A program made the position numbers and the translations under genes. From positions 18,426,050-18,490,049 of the forward strand of contig NC_135559.1 in NCBI RefSeq assembly GCF_964340395.1: 64,000 nt of DNA, written 5' to 3'. Origin of the DNA: Glandiceps talaboti (taxonomy: Eukaryota; Hemichordata; Enteropneusta; Spengelidae). The notes under the pieces were generated by a model. That model was given only the letters and a program-made list of their open reading frames with translations. It did not search any database and had not been told where the DNA came from. Below, piece by piece: positions 18,880 to 30,309 of this stretch (positions are counted from its first letter, which is position 1; each line of letters starts with the position of its first letter).

Positions 18880-19195
18880 CTTTCATGTTACTGTTCCCTG
18901 GCTCTGTTTGATACAACGAAGTAGAAACCAGTACATGTAAATAAACTGTATATTGTACACTGTAAGATAGCAAAATCTTTGCTATAGTTGCTAAATGAAG
19001 GAAATCAAATAATTGTACTGCAACTAGATGCGGACATATGGGCGCCAGTGTTTTGACGTCTTGATTTGTCGTCTGCGCGGTATCACATTGATTCATTTCA
19101 TTTAGACACAATGTTGCAAGAAAATCTTAAAGTGTAGCATGTCTAGTTTCTTATCAGTTTCTGCGTAGTTGCATCAAGCAGAGCAGAGCCAGTGA
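18880..19195. mobile_element. Family D palindromic repeat copy 1
   Basis: Shares ordered motifs with copies at 43845-44075, 44375-44605 and 54240-54530: GGCTCTGTTTGATACAAC near one end, TTCATTTCATTTAGACA in the middle, GTTGCAAGAAAATCTTAAAG, and TTTCTGCGTAGTTG at the other end. The two ends are inverted versions of each other. Non-coding MITE-like element of about 300 bp. Confidence 0.65.
18939..18944 (+). terminator. Candidate polyadenylation signal of gene C
   Basis: AATAAA 360 bp past the gene C stop codon and inside a family D element. Alternative signals cannot be excluded. Confidence 0.35.
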
Positions 19196-19754
19196 ACGCG
19201 AATTTCAAAATCGATTTTGCAAGTGACTTGTATAATTTATTGTCTATATAACTATTTACAAAGTCACGTGATGAAGAGTTGTGTGCCTTCAGATACAAGT
19301 GTATGCATGTATTACAATATCTTAGAAATATTTGACGATTTTAATTGATTTATCAATTGGAATGAAAGACAACATTAGTCACCACTTCATATATAGGTTT
19401 TCTGTATCAGTAGAAGTAATGAAATTTTCACCTGGCATATGTTTATGAAAATGACAAAAACAGGGTTATTATTTTTAATATAAACTTTTAACAAATAGTC
19501 TGTCCTGTTATATTAATAGTCTGTGTGCTCAGTTGTATTTGGCATTCGATATTTGATGAAATGACGTCAATTTTGCGCTTTTTATATTTACAGTATTAAT
19601 AATGAAAACAAGTAAAATGTGTTGTTTTTTTTGTGTGTGTACATGTATATAAACATTGTATATATTAAAAAATTTTATCGTCACTGTCACCATTGTTCTA
19701 TAATAAAGCTACTCAGTAAATGGATTTGTCTGAGATTTAGAAAGATGTGTTACG

Positions 19755-19798
<44 letters not shown>

Positions 19799-20189
19799 GA
19801 GATAACACTTTTATGATTGCCAAAATATTGAACCTTGCTTGGAGAATGTATACAGTTACATTGTGTATATCGGATGGGGGCTACGTCCATTACCACGTCA
19901 CGTGCACTGCACTCGCACGTAACGATTGCCGGACATCGATTTAGCAAAAACTTTGCTTGTTCATTTATTTTTAAAGTTCGCATACCTGCCTTGATTATTC
20001 CAGTTTCATCGATGTCCAATTTTTCAAGACTGCAACACTGAGTCAGAGAAAAGAAAGGATAATAAGTTAGCTTGAATCGCTGGTACCACTGAGACATGAT
20101 AGCTAATTAATTTAAGTGTACGAAAAGACATCTTGTCTCGTATTGGGATTGTACGTGTGTGACCTAGTTGTAGGGCGCCCTCAACGCCG

Positions 20190-20196
20190 TATAAAG
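20190..20196 (+). promoter_or_regulatory. Candidate TATA box of the methyltransferase gene
   Basis: TATAAAG in a locally GC-richer context (GGGCGCCC just upstream). A start site 25-32 bp downstream would fall near 20218-20225, giving a 5'UTR of about 170-230 bp. Confidence 0.4.
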
Positions 20197-20214
20197 TTCA
20201 TCGTTCGACCCGTG

Positions 20215-20400
20215 ATGGTACCCAGTCTGAGTTCGACGTCGTCTGCATTTTCCATGTTTTCTACGTACCGCATGTACCGCCACTCTCTTCCTTGTCTGTT
20301 GTGCCGACCATCATCACATACGTACAGTGTTCCAGTCAATACTCAGAAAGGTAAAAGTAAAGCAATTTATAATAATTCGATTTCACTCGATGTTCCATGA
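20215..20400 (+). other. Upstream open reading frame of the methyltransferase gene
   Basis: 61 codons from ATG 20215 (or 48 from ATG 20254), rich in Ser, Arg and Tyr. Its TGA (20398-20400) overlaps the first in-frame ATG of the main frame (20397-20399) as ATGA. A donor-like CAGAAAG|GTAAAA lies inside at about 20350, so this could instead be a short first exon. The peptide resembles no family I know; its composition is loosely like a mitochondrial presequence. Confidence 0.3.
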
Positions 20401-20450
20401 AAAGGAGTGAACTGTGTGACGTTACAAGTTCAACTGAGGTTGTTTTAACG

Positions 20451-23400
20451 ATGGACTACAAAGTAATTGACGGAGGTTCGGCGACTGAATTGGAACGTCG
20501 GGGTGTCGACATGAAGGTAAATTTCTATAAATGTTACGTAACAGCATTACATTGTAAATTACTCTCACTTTTTTGGTTATGTAACGTTTATAGTCCTGCC
20601 ATAGGTGTTATATAGTACAGTTTTGCATAACACATTACAGTACTTGATTCTGAGTGCCATGCGGCGTGCCATTCATGTTTTAGTCATTAGTTACAACAGT
20701 TTGTGTAAACAGTAAAATCGAAATGTAAATTCGTCTGCAAGTAGTGACCCCGTCACTCGCAACACCTTACTCGGCTCCGTATGCAAGCAGGACTTGTCTG
20801 CAAGCAACATGACTATGAGAATAACGGCCGGTCATTTCGGGGTCGGGGGTTGGAGTTGAACGTGGTTTTTCTCCAACTGACCCCCAGTTTGAGTTACAAA
20901 CATGTAGCATTGACAATGTTGTTTTACATTGACTTTTTCCAAGTGGGAAGTCATATTAACATTGTTTTATAAATTACATGTAAAAGTCCACAAGAAATAT
21001 CCTCATCCATATGGTCACTTTTATAAGTCTTACTTGAGTGATGTTACTATAACAACATATGAATGTACAATGTCACTGAATATTGTAAGAGCATAGATTA
21101 ATTTAGTTTTGGTAGATTTTTTTGTTTTCTTTGCATAGTATAAATCCATAGGAGACACTTTGCATGCAGTTAATACAAGAACAATAGAAAATGTTGACAA
21201 ATTACAGTTCTCCAGGAGTCATTACATGGTACCAAAGTGTTGTTTTCCGAATTGCCCCCCCCCCACTTCAAGTTGTGTTTTCCAAAATGCCCCCCCCCCC
21301 TCCCATTTAAATTGCTGGGTTTTTTTTTCAAATGACCCCCCCCCCCCCCACACGTACACACACAAAACATCCCACTGAGTTAAAATGGCCAGCCCCTAAT
21401 TCAGATATTTGGAATACAGTGTTTTTGCTAAGGTTTGGGAACCCCGGTAACAGAAAGGGGGAAAGGTAAAACTGGTAGTGCTTCCCATGCAATGTATCAT
21501 AGTTTAGGTGGGGAACCCCGGTAGATTTTACCTACTTACCGCCCTTAAATAAAACACTGGAATATATTTATTTTCATATGAAAATAAAAATTATGTAAAC
21601 ATTTTCTCTTTGAGAATTGAGTAACTAATATGACCAGAGGATTTTTGCCTCAAACTTTACGTAAGTAATTTTACCCATTTCTAGTGATTATTATTTCATT
21701 TTCTAAAGTCTCTTGATTTTTACAGAATGACCCGTTATGGAGTGCTAGGTCGCTGCAAACACATTCACAGAAAATTAAAGATATGCATAGAAGGTAAACT
21801 TTATTTTTGGTTTAATCTCACATTTCAAGTCAATCTGATTAAAATCCGATGTGGTGAAAGCGGCTAGATGTCCTTATTTACCTCTATTCATCGTGTTGTA
21901 ATGTTTGTTTTCTTCGGAGTGATCGCCGCCTGTGGGAAGGCGGCGATCACTCCGAAGAAAACAAACGTTACAACACGATGAATAGAGGTAAATAAGGACA
22001 TCTAGCCGCTTTCACCACATCGGATTTTAATCAGATTGATTTCAAGTTTATATTGTTGAAAACACACCTTTCCTATGAATAGCCCCCTCTAGTGACAAAA
22101 TTAGGAAACAACATTGAGCTCTCCAACTGTCTTTGTCAACAGTGCTCATTAGAATGATGAATTTCATAGTTATAACTGACCACTAGGTGGCGGTATGATT
22201 TGTCTTGGTTGACAATCCAGGGGCGCGTTTGATTTGCCCAATCTTGATTATGATTAATCTGACGTCATTTCTCAAAACAAGGTTGTTTACCGCCATTGTG
22301 TAATAATGTCAATCATGGTTCGAGGCATGATTACTGTGTGATTACTAATCATGATTGTGATTGATACTTATCAAATGCAAAATCATGATTGTGATCGATA
22401 AATCGTGATTATGATTGTGCAAATCGAACACGCCCCTGATCAGCAAAAGATAATTTCATAGTTATAGCAGCTGAACTGTAGGTGGCGGTATGACTGACGA
22501 TAACAGATGTTGTCCTCGTTTCCATTTTATCCTTATTCATACTTCCATATACCAAAGATTCATTGAGTACTCATCAGAATGAGATGATGAATTTTCCCTG
22601 TCTGTACCAAACATTGTATTTGATAGTGTAGCAGCACTATACGAAGTCAAATTTACCCACCTTTACCCAACCTGTGACCCACCAATCCATTATCTCTGTC
22701 CAGGGGTAGTACACAACGCAGTACCACTTTGACTGTCTACAACCCCAGGTGAGAGATCACCCGGGGTAAATTAAATCAAAGGTGGCTCATCATCACATAC
22801 TCACCGCATCCTCTGCCCAAGATTTACCCTGGTGGAAAGACATGATGGTCAAATATGACTTTTCCTGTAATGCAGGTTAATAATCCCACTATTTCATAGT
22901 GTAGCAAGTTTATAATCCCACTATTTCATAGTGTAGCAGGTTAATAGTCCCACTATTTCATAGTGTAGCAGGTTAATAATCCCACTATTTCATAGTGTAG
23001 CAGGTTAATAATCCCACTATTTCATAGTGTAACAGGTTAATAATCCCACTATTTCATAGTGTAGCAGGTTAATAATCCCACTATTTCATAGTGTAACAGG
23101 TTAATAATCCCACTATTTCATAGTGTAGCAGTTTAATAATCCCACTATTTTGTAGTGTAGCAGGTTAATAATCTCACTATTTCATAGTGTAACAGGTTAA
23201 TAATCCCACTATTTCATAGTGTAGCAGGTTAATAATCCCACTATTTCATAGTGTAGTAGGTTAATAATCCCTTTATTTTATAGTTTTCTAGAGAGTGGAG
23301 CAGATATCATAGAGACAGTCACATATCAAGTAAGTCTATCAATGCATCATATTTATAGAGGTAGAGTTCTCACTTAGCCAGTTGAGTCAACTCTGAGGGA

Positions 23401-26400
23401 ACTCTAGTCTTAATGAACATAAAAAAACCGAAATATGAATAGTTAATGTGGTCTCTGAGTTGGGTTAAAAATAGTTTGGTTCCGGTTACCGAACCCCACC
23501 TAGTTTTTCACACCCATCCTAAACTTTTTTTACGTATTGAGAAAAAAATTATAAAATTGCAAAAGATGTGATGTCTCGCATGAAATAGTGGATGCAGAAA
23601 CTGACATCAACTGAAAAAGACAATATAAAACTGTTCTTCCAATCTGTAATGGCTCTATATCTGATGAGAAGAAACCATAGCACAGAGACTACAGTGTACT
23701 TTTATTTATAAGGGCAACGGACATGTTTTAACAGTACTGATCAATGCTAATAATAGACTTATAATCATGTCAAAACAACAAAATGCAATTTACAGGTAGT
23801 GTTTGATATATCAACCATTATCTCTCAGCTATAGTCTAGTTCCTGACATCTGTATTCCAATTTTACACTACGTTATCTTCACACATTACGTCCAGTCAAT
23901 CACATTGTTCTCGCACAGAATTCTGTGCTTCCCCTACAGCGTTCATATAAACATGATGACATCACATCCCCCCCATGTGATTTTAGTTTAGCAGACTGGA
24001 GGTGGAGTTCGGTTGGACATTTGCATATTTCAGTCCAGCTGTACCAATGAATATTAATGAGTGATGACGACAGCCTGTCAATTTGTGATGGATTACTATT
24101 GACATACGCCATTTGCATTTAGCCCAGCAAGAGGTTGAACTACAATTAACGCCTTGAGTAACGACATTGACTCATGTAATGTGTGAAGATAACATAGTGT
24201 ACAATCGGAATACAGTCATCAGGAACCAGACTACCCTAGCTCTAGACAAAAATGGGAATAAAACAATCAAGACAATACAACTTAACAATGTTAGACAAAT
24301 TCTGAACGATGTAAATTTTGAGATCAATGGAAATGTCTAATCATAATTAACATGTTTTATACTAGTGTATGATTTTATTATCATTCAGGCATCTATTTCT
24401 GGTTTCCAACAATTCCTTGGTCTAACTGAATTAGAGTCTAAACAACTCCTGAAAAAAGGTGTCCAGCTTGCTGTAGAGGCCAGGGATGAATTTTGGGAAG
24501 AGCTTCAAAAATCAGGAAAAGATCAAGGTAAAGTACACAGGAATCCATTGAGGTTGGATTTTTGACATTTTTTCTTTCCAATCAATGTAAAAATCCAAGC
24601 CACATGAAATCTAGGCTAAATGTAAGGTAATCTTGAAGTATCTGTTTTCTAAGATAGACACAAACTAAAACTAGACACAAACTAAAACCATAGTCAGGAC
24701 ATGTACAACAGCGATAAACTACTGAATGGATGTTAGTTTAAATATAAGTCTCTGGAGGGAGTTAAAGTGCCATAATCTTGCAGTGTAGTGTTTTGGGACT
24801 TCCATGTTTACATTTTCTTGATCACAGGTTGACTAGCATTGCACAACAGAGAAAAATCTATCCCCCACTTGTGTAATCTAGTACATTGAAGAACAATAGA
24901 TTTAGTTTGCATCTTTCTTAATGGAAAACCGAAGGCTCGATTACCAGAGTCATATTTACAGTACAATTGAATTATTAAATATACATTTGATTGAATTCTA
25001 GCAACTGAGAAATACAGAACATATGTTTCTCATTATTGTCTTATGAGAAAAAACTTTGATGTGAATAAAAAAAGTTTTACAACCTGTGAAAAAAACACCG
25101 GTACATTTGCTTGATTGTGTTAAGTAGGAATGAGACAAGTTTCATGCAAAGACATATAATGCAATTAGTGTTGGTAACTTATCAAAGTATAAACACCACA
25201 TGAGCCAGGATCCCATTACTCTGTTTACTGATAGAATGCTACATGTTATAACAATCGAGTACGACTGTTAGTGTTTAATATAATTTCCACAGAAACTAAA
25301 CTGATAAAAGTGTCGGTTCAACCTACATCAGAGGCATGTACTGTTGTTTTTGTATCAGTTGTATTTATGTTTATACCTAATTTTGTCTTTGTATGAAGCC
25401 TTTCCGTAGCTCACTTCATTCAAGCAAATGCACTGGTGCTTTTTCACAGGCTGTAAAAGTATTTTATAGTTTAATTGTCAAAATATCAGAAAGGTTTACA
25501 TTTTATCATGACCTTTGACCCTATTAAAATCCCATTTGTTTGCTTGATATCAATAAATTTCTCTTCTCCACCTAGACAGAAGTTTGCCACTGGTGGCAGC
25601 GTGTACAGGACCGTATGCAGTCCATCTGTATGATGCATCTGAGTATACTGGTGACTATGTTGATACTGTTTCTAAACAAGTAAGATATGGATGCATTGAG
25701 AAAAAAATAACCATTTTGTGTACTAAAAATGAATATATTTTAAAGTTGCCATATGGATGAGGTTTGGGTATTTATTTTAAATTTATAAAATAATTTTATT
25801 ATGGCTTCCTACTTGAAAAATCAATGTGAAACAACATTGACTAAGTCCTTGTTTGTAACTCAATACATTGCAAAAAAATAATAATTGTGGAAATGTTTGT
25901 TACTGTATGCACAATAACAAAGTATTTAGCACATTGAGTTTTATTTCAATGAGTTTTTGAAGAAGGAGAATGTAAGTTAATGAAATCAGTCAGATTTGTA
26001 GACATTTTTGGCATTACAATTATAATTGAAAATTAGTGACGCCGGTATGTACAAGGCAAGACGCAGTGTCCTCACTAAGTTCAAAGTTATCCCTGGCTAA
26101 TCATCATTACATCAAAATTTCAATGCATGAACACTTGGTGACTTTTTAAAGTGAGTGACAGAAAATAATGCATGTGACCATCATCTTTCCTGTGTCTTAA
26201 TTCAAGGACTTGATAGACTGGCATAGACCACAGATAGAGATATTAGTTGAGACTGGTGTGGATATCATAGCATTTGACACGGTACCAGCCTTAGCAGAAG
26301 CTCAAGCCATTGTACAATTACTACAAGAGTTTCCTGCTCAGAAAGCATGGATTTCCTTCTCATGTAAGGTGAGACACCGATAACAAATATTGGTTTTGAA

Positions 26401-28299
26401 AACAACGATTTTTGCATAACCACATAAATATTTGGAAGATTTATAACTTGTAAACTTGAGGTAAATAATCAAGGAATACTCAAATCTTTTTGTCCTCACT
26501 CTTTTTGTATATGTCAACATAAAGAGATTGCAATAAGGATGATTTTATGACTATTTTTCCCATAAACCCTTGCAGGAAATCTTCAAAGTGACTGAACACA
26601 TGTCAAGTGCAGTAGAGCTTTTTTAAACAAGATTTTAAAGTTGAATAAATTACTAAGATGCTATTCTATCACTTAAAATCATAAAGTTGGTAACGATAAC
26701 CAATATAAGTGTGCTGATGGTGGAAATAAGTCTGATTTGACTTGTCCTTTAAAGGGACAAAAGTCACATTCGGCTAAGTTTACTTACGTTTTAAAGCTAA
26801 ATTTGATATAACATGTACATCGAGAATTAAACCACGACACAGTGTAACCTGCACATAAGTTTGACCTCGCAACAGGTCACACGATTACATAATTTGCATA
26901 GCCATCCAGCGGATGCCATTTTTGATACGCGATGAAGAATAAAGTGCGATGAAATGACGCAGTATTCGTAAAATTCGATTCAGAATGATGGAAAAATGTG
27001 GAAAACCTTAATTATGTGATAAATATGTAATCTCATGAAATCAATGTTAGTTTTACGTCATACTGCACCTCCTATGATTCCGCAGACTACAAATCTCACC
27101 TACCGGCTCGAATTTGTATTAGTCCGTAGAATCATACTCGGAGCAGTATGATTTTTGCCAGTTACTACTAGTCATTAAACAAGTGAGAGTGAAGGGTAAA
27201 ATATAAGTTACATTTTATTTGGAAACAAAAATGACAAAAAATACCTACAAGTTGCAGACTATGTCCCTTTAATATTGATTGGCAGGATGAAGAACATATA
27301 TGTCATGGTGAGAAGTTTTCTGATGCAGTCAAAGTTGCTGCATCAGCTGCAGCAGTGACTGCAGTCGGTGTTAACTGCACATCACCAAAATATATTGAAG
27401 CCTTGTTGAGGAGTGTTAAAGGTCAGAATGGTGACAAGACATTGATTGTATATCCAAATAGTGGTGAAAGTTACACTCAAGAAAAAGAGTAAGTTTTATA
27501 TAGAATTTGTCTAAGGCCTAATAAAAAAAATTATGTGGTTCCAGTTACGCTAAATTTTAGAATAGATGGGGTAGGTAAATTTATTTTATTTTATTATATA
27601 TTTTTTCTGTGTGAGGGTCTAGTTCGAGTTTTCCATTGTTTTCCAAATAGTCTCTGTGTTGTTTATTTCTTCCTATCAGATGTACAGCCATTACAAATTG
27701 GAAGAACAGTTTTAGAGTGTCTTTTTAAGTTGATGGCAGTTTCTATTGAGATTTCACAATATTTGCGATTTTATGATTTTTTTTCTTGAAAAAAAAGTTT
27801 AGGGTCGGCAGTGAAAAGCTAGGTGGGGTCGGGTAACCAGAACCAAATAATTATTTTTTTAGGCTAAAAGAAATATTATCAAGGGATCAGGTGTATTACG
27901 TTGCCCAAACAACTTTGAAATAAAATAAAAAGTAACATACATACATACATATGCACACACAGTGAGATACACACAGTGAGACAGAGACACACAGACACAG
28001 AGAGTGAGACATGCACATGCACACATCACTAAAATGTATGATTGTAATAAATGTAATACTATATATTACAGAAGGTAATCAATGTTAATTTTATAACTGA
28101 AACTCACAAATTTTATGAGATGTTTGTTTTCTCACTTTCTTTCAGATGGTGTGGAAATAAAGATGTAATGAAATTGTCAGAATACGTACCTGTATGGATT
28201 GATGCTGGTGCTAAATGGATAGGTGGATGTTGTAGAACAACTCCTCAAGATATATGTGATATCAGACAAACTATGAAGACCAAATTATGCCAACACTGA
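20451..28299 (+). CDS. Homocysteine S-methyltransferase (MmuM/BHMT superfamily), 313 aa
   Basis: Eight exons: 20451-20516, 21726-21793, 23284-23329, 24389-24527, 25576-25679, 26207-26368, 27286-27488, 28146-28299; phases stay consistent and give 313 codons. It transfers a methyl group to homocysteine to make methionine. The pfam02574 barrel is complete: DGGSATELE at 7-15, FLESGADIIETVTYQAS around 46-62, VAACTGPY near 113-120, SEYTG, HRPQIE, AFDTVPALAEAQ (usual FETIP has D for E), GVNC with Zn ligand C226, and GGCCR with Zn ligands C291-C292. The length fits the S-methylmethionine/MmuM-type branch (about 310-330 aa) rather than BHMT (about 400 aa). An in-frame ATG at 20397 would add 18 residues; I chose 20451 because homology begins there, but leaky use of either is possible. 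Intron 1 to intron 7 hold MITEs and a 32-bp tandem array. Convergent with PCYT1. Confidence 0.93.
20889..21028 (-). mobile_element. Family B repeat copy 1 (CCATATGGATGAGG type)
   Basis: Inverted relative to copies at 25741 and 42411; ends with CCTCATCCATATGG followed by TCACTTTT and contains GAGTTACAAACA and TTGTTTTACATTGA. Methyltransferase intron 1. Confidence 0.65.
21240..21352. repeat. Poly-C-rich tracts in methyltransferase intron 1
   Basis: Three C-runs of about 9-13 bases (near 21256, 21291 and 21337) within three diverged tandem copies of a ~40-bp unit containing TTCCAAATTGCCCC-like sequence. Confidence 0.8.
21415..21562 (+). repeat. Dispersed repeat family H copy 2
   Basis: Begins GTGTTTTTGCTAAGGTTTGG and contains GGGAACCCCGGTA twice, in the same order as the copy at 8745-8915. 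Confidence 0.75.
21822..22047. mobile_element. Foldback MITE with 9-bp target duplication (Mutator-like)
   Basis: Two 100-bp arms (21831-21930 and 21939-22038) are inverted repeats with one visible mismatch around an 8-bp spacer. The direct repeat ATTTCAAGT flanks both sides (21822-21830, 22039-22047). Long TIRs plus a 9-bp duplication fit Mutator-like (MULE) non-autonomous elements. It lies 37 bp after exon 2 of the methyltransferase. Near identity of the arms suggests recent insertion or arm homogenisation. Confidence 0.88.
22218..22438. mobile_element. hAT-like MITE, methyltransferase intron 2
   Basis: Terminal inverted repeats beginning CAGGGGCG(C/T)GTTYGATTTGC enclose TGATTATGATT-rich sequence with further internal inverted copies. 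No clear 8-bp duplication. It separates two diverged copies of a ~60-bp unit (ATTTCATAGTTATA..GGTGGCGGTATGA) at about 22155 and 22452. Confidence 0.65.
22874..23283. repeat. 32-bp tandem array, methyltransferase intron 2
   Basis: About twelve copies of a 32-bp unit (AGGTTAATAATCCCACTATT plus TCATAGTGTAGC) with few mismatches. The last, AT-richer copy runs directly into the exon 3 acceptor (TTTTATAG at 23283), so the array supplies the polypyrimidine tract. Confidence 0.95.
23465..23695 (+). repeat. Family E dispersed repeat copy 1
   Basis: Contains TTTGGTTCCGGTTACCGAAC, CCTAAACTTTTTTTACG and ACTGTTCTTCCAATCTGTAA; an inverted copy lies at 27640-27855. Confidence 0.7.
23827..24240. mobile_element. 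Family C MITE copy 1
   Basis: About 65-bp terminal inverted repeats (left AGTCTAGTTCCTGACATCTG, right end CAGGAACCAGACTA) with most bases paired out to CTTCACACATTAC. The interior GTGATTTTAGTTT..CCTGTCAATTTGTGATGG recurs at 57600-57720. Methyltransferase intron 3. Confidence 0.75.
25741..25938 (+). mobile_element. Family B repeat copy 2
   Basis: Starts TAAAGTTGCCATATGGATGA and follows the 42411 copy through TCAATGTGAAACAACA and CTCAATACATTGCAAAA. Methyltransferase intron 5. Confidence 0.7.
26749..27272. mobile_element. TTAA-flanked MITE (piggyBac-like target choice)
   Basis: A TTAA at each edge (26749-26752, 27269-27272) flanks a 516-bp non-coding element with short inverted termini AGGGACA(A/T)AGTC-like. 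TTAA duplications are typical of piggyBac-type transposition. Methyltransferase intron 6, ending 13 bp before the exon 7 acceptor. Confidence 0.65.
27640..27855 (-). repeat. Family E dispersed repeat copy 2
   Basis: Inverted relative to 23465-23695, matching across TACAAATTGGAAGAACAGTT, AAAAAAAGTTTAGGGTCGG and the GGTAACCAGAACCAAA end. Confidence 0.7.
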
Positions 28300-28857
28300 C
28301 CAAAACATTGCTCTCCCCCCAAAAACACACACAAAAACAAACTTTATATACATCAATACTTCTTGACATTAAGTGACAGGGCTATAGTGACAGTTAATTA
28401 TTATTTAAAAGTCCAGGGATGGGAGATGGCCTCGAATCACAGATTATTTAAAGGCCTGGGTTTCAATCCCAGGTTCTCTCATCATTGATCTATTCAGTGA
28501 AGCCGTAAAGATTACACATTATATACTTTTTGTTCTAGACCAACTTCCTATATCTCTGCCAGACAACTGTTTTTCACACCTAAAATTTAATCGTAATCTG
28601 AAATGTGTCATAATTTATGCAGGACAATTTATCTTGCCATTTTCATCTTGCCATTGCCATTGACACGGAGCAACCACCCTCGGGTAAATCTAACTTTACC
28701 CAGGCTCTTTTTAGACTGTGGGGTTCTTTCTTTTCTTTTCTTTTTGCATGTCTATTTTACAAAGTGTTGGTACATTACATGGGGAACAAGGAAAGGGGAG
28801 GAAAGGAATGGTGAGGGGTTGATTTTTTTAACAGATGTCATTTTCTGATAATTTGGT

Positions 28858-28863
28858 AATAAA
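28858..28863 (+). terminator. Candidate polyadenylation signal, methyltransferase gene
   Basis: AATAAA 559 bp past the stop codon; I saw no earlier canonical hexamer. Confidence 0.4.
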
Positions 28864-29169
28864 TATATTCCTGCAAGATATTGCAGTATCAACTTCTGAA
28901 TATTCTGCCTATCAATTCTACATAGAATATCACCATCAGTGTCCATGTATAACATTATCACAAGCCAAAGAATAATTTGTCAGCATGCCTGGTCTGTTTA
29001 GTACTGTCATAAAGAGGCTAGTGGCTTACCATGATAGATGTATACAGACAGACTACAAGATACATTGGTGGTGTCATTTATTATATTTCACCTTTGTGCC
29101 AGGTTTGAAAGAAATCAAATATCGTATGTCCTAGAAATGACACACTACGGACTTGTGATGTACAGATGG

Positions 29170-29555
29170 AACCAATAGTAATTATATCATACTCAAACCG
29201 AGTTATTGTCTTTGAACAGAAAATATGGATTATATACCCTGGTCGTTTTACAACAACCTGTGTCTATGTCACTAACTTTGCAGTGCTCGGAATATGAGTC
29301 AAAACCTTCTAAATCACCAATATTTTCCCCGATTTTTCATAAACTATGCTTGAAGAGGTATAATTATATTATCCCCCAATATTTTCCTTTGTTCAGTCAA
29401 ATAAAATACTTGTGATCTAAGGGGTCTGTCAAGGACCCCTAGGTCACAAGTATTTTCTTTAGTTGAATAAAGAAAAATACTGGGAAATAATATCTAATAA
29501 GTCCCCCTTTGGGGAACTCTAAAATATTGACTCATACCATACACAAACAAGTTCA
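29170..29555 (+). mobile_element. Family G repeat copy 1
   Basis: Shares ordered motifs with 29560-29945 and 35145-35500: TATACCCTGGTCGTT, ATATGAGTCAAAAC, GGTATAATTATATTAT, and an inverted AATATTTTCCT..AAAAATACTGGGAA pair around a CCTAGGTCAC core. Non-coding. Confidence 0.7.
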
Positions 29556-29559
29556 ACAA

Positions 29560-29945
29560 AAAATACTAAATATTATATTCTGGTCATTCTACATCACAAC
29601 AATGTGCGTCTATGTCATGATAATACATGTCTATGTCACTGGTTCTGCTGTGTTCAAAATATGAGTCAAAACATTCAAAATTACCATTACTTTCCGCGAT
29701 TTTTCTTTGATATTACTGGCGCTGGTATAATTATGTTCTTCCCCAATATTTTTCTTCATTCAGCCAGTAAATACTCATGACCTAAAGGGTCTGTCACCAT
29801 GAGTTGCCAGACAAGTAGTGACAAGGACCCCCTAGGTCACTCATATTTTCCTCGACTAATGAAGAAAAATATTGGGGAATAATATCTAACAGTTCCCCCC
29901 CCCCTCCCTTTTGGGAACTATAAAATATTGACTCTTACCAATAAA
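29560..29945 (+). mobile_element. Family G repeat copy 2
   Basis: Directly follows copy 1 in the same orientation, with an extra ACATGTCTATGTCAC duplication. The two form a head-to-tail pair. Confidence 0.7.
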
Positions 29946-30309
29946 ACACTGACAAACACAGCATGTGAAATCTGAAACTCTTTAATATATCAAGTCACAA
30001 TTTATAACCCCAAACATCCAGCTGGAATTAGTTACAAAGAACATTTAGAGAGAGACTATTTCTCAAATATTGCCTTTTGAAAAATTTCCATTCATATAAA
30101 TATCTTAAAGTAACTTTACTTTTCAAAAAAAAAATCTACAAATTGTTCATGCCCATGCCAAGATTTAACACTGAGCAAAATAATTTTGTATTTTCCGTAA
30201 CTTTCTTTTAACTTTAAAGTACTGATGTACAAGATCTAATAATATGGCATGCTTTGATGTAAATTTTATCAAGTCCCTTGAGATATCTGTTTATTACAAC
30301 ATACTTGAA

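Larger units (their letters stand above)
18580..20189. other. Intergenic DNA between gene C and the methyltransferase gene
   Basis: No coding exon seen. It holds the 3'UTR of gene C, a palindromic family D element (18880-19195) and a TTG microsatellite (19755-19799). Confidence 0.55.

Noticed and set aside
20116-20400. Independent protein-coding gene upstream of the methyltransferase
   Set aside because: Part precedes the predicted start site; better explained as a uORF or leader exon.
23284-23329. Acceptor TTTTCTAG (23292) for methyltransferase exon 3
   Set aside because: It keeps frame but deletes the conserved FLE before SGADII; the acceptor at 23283 restores the family motif. Kept only as an alternative.
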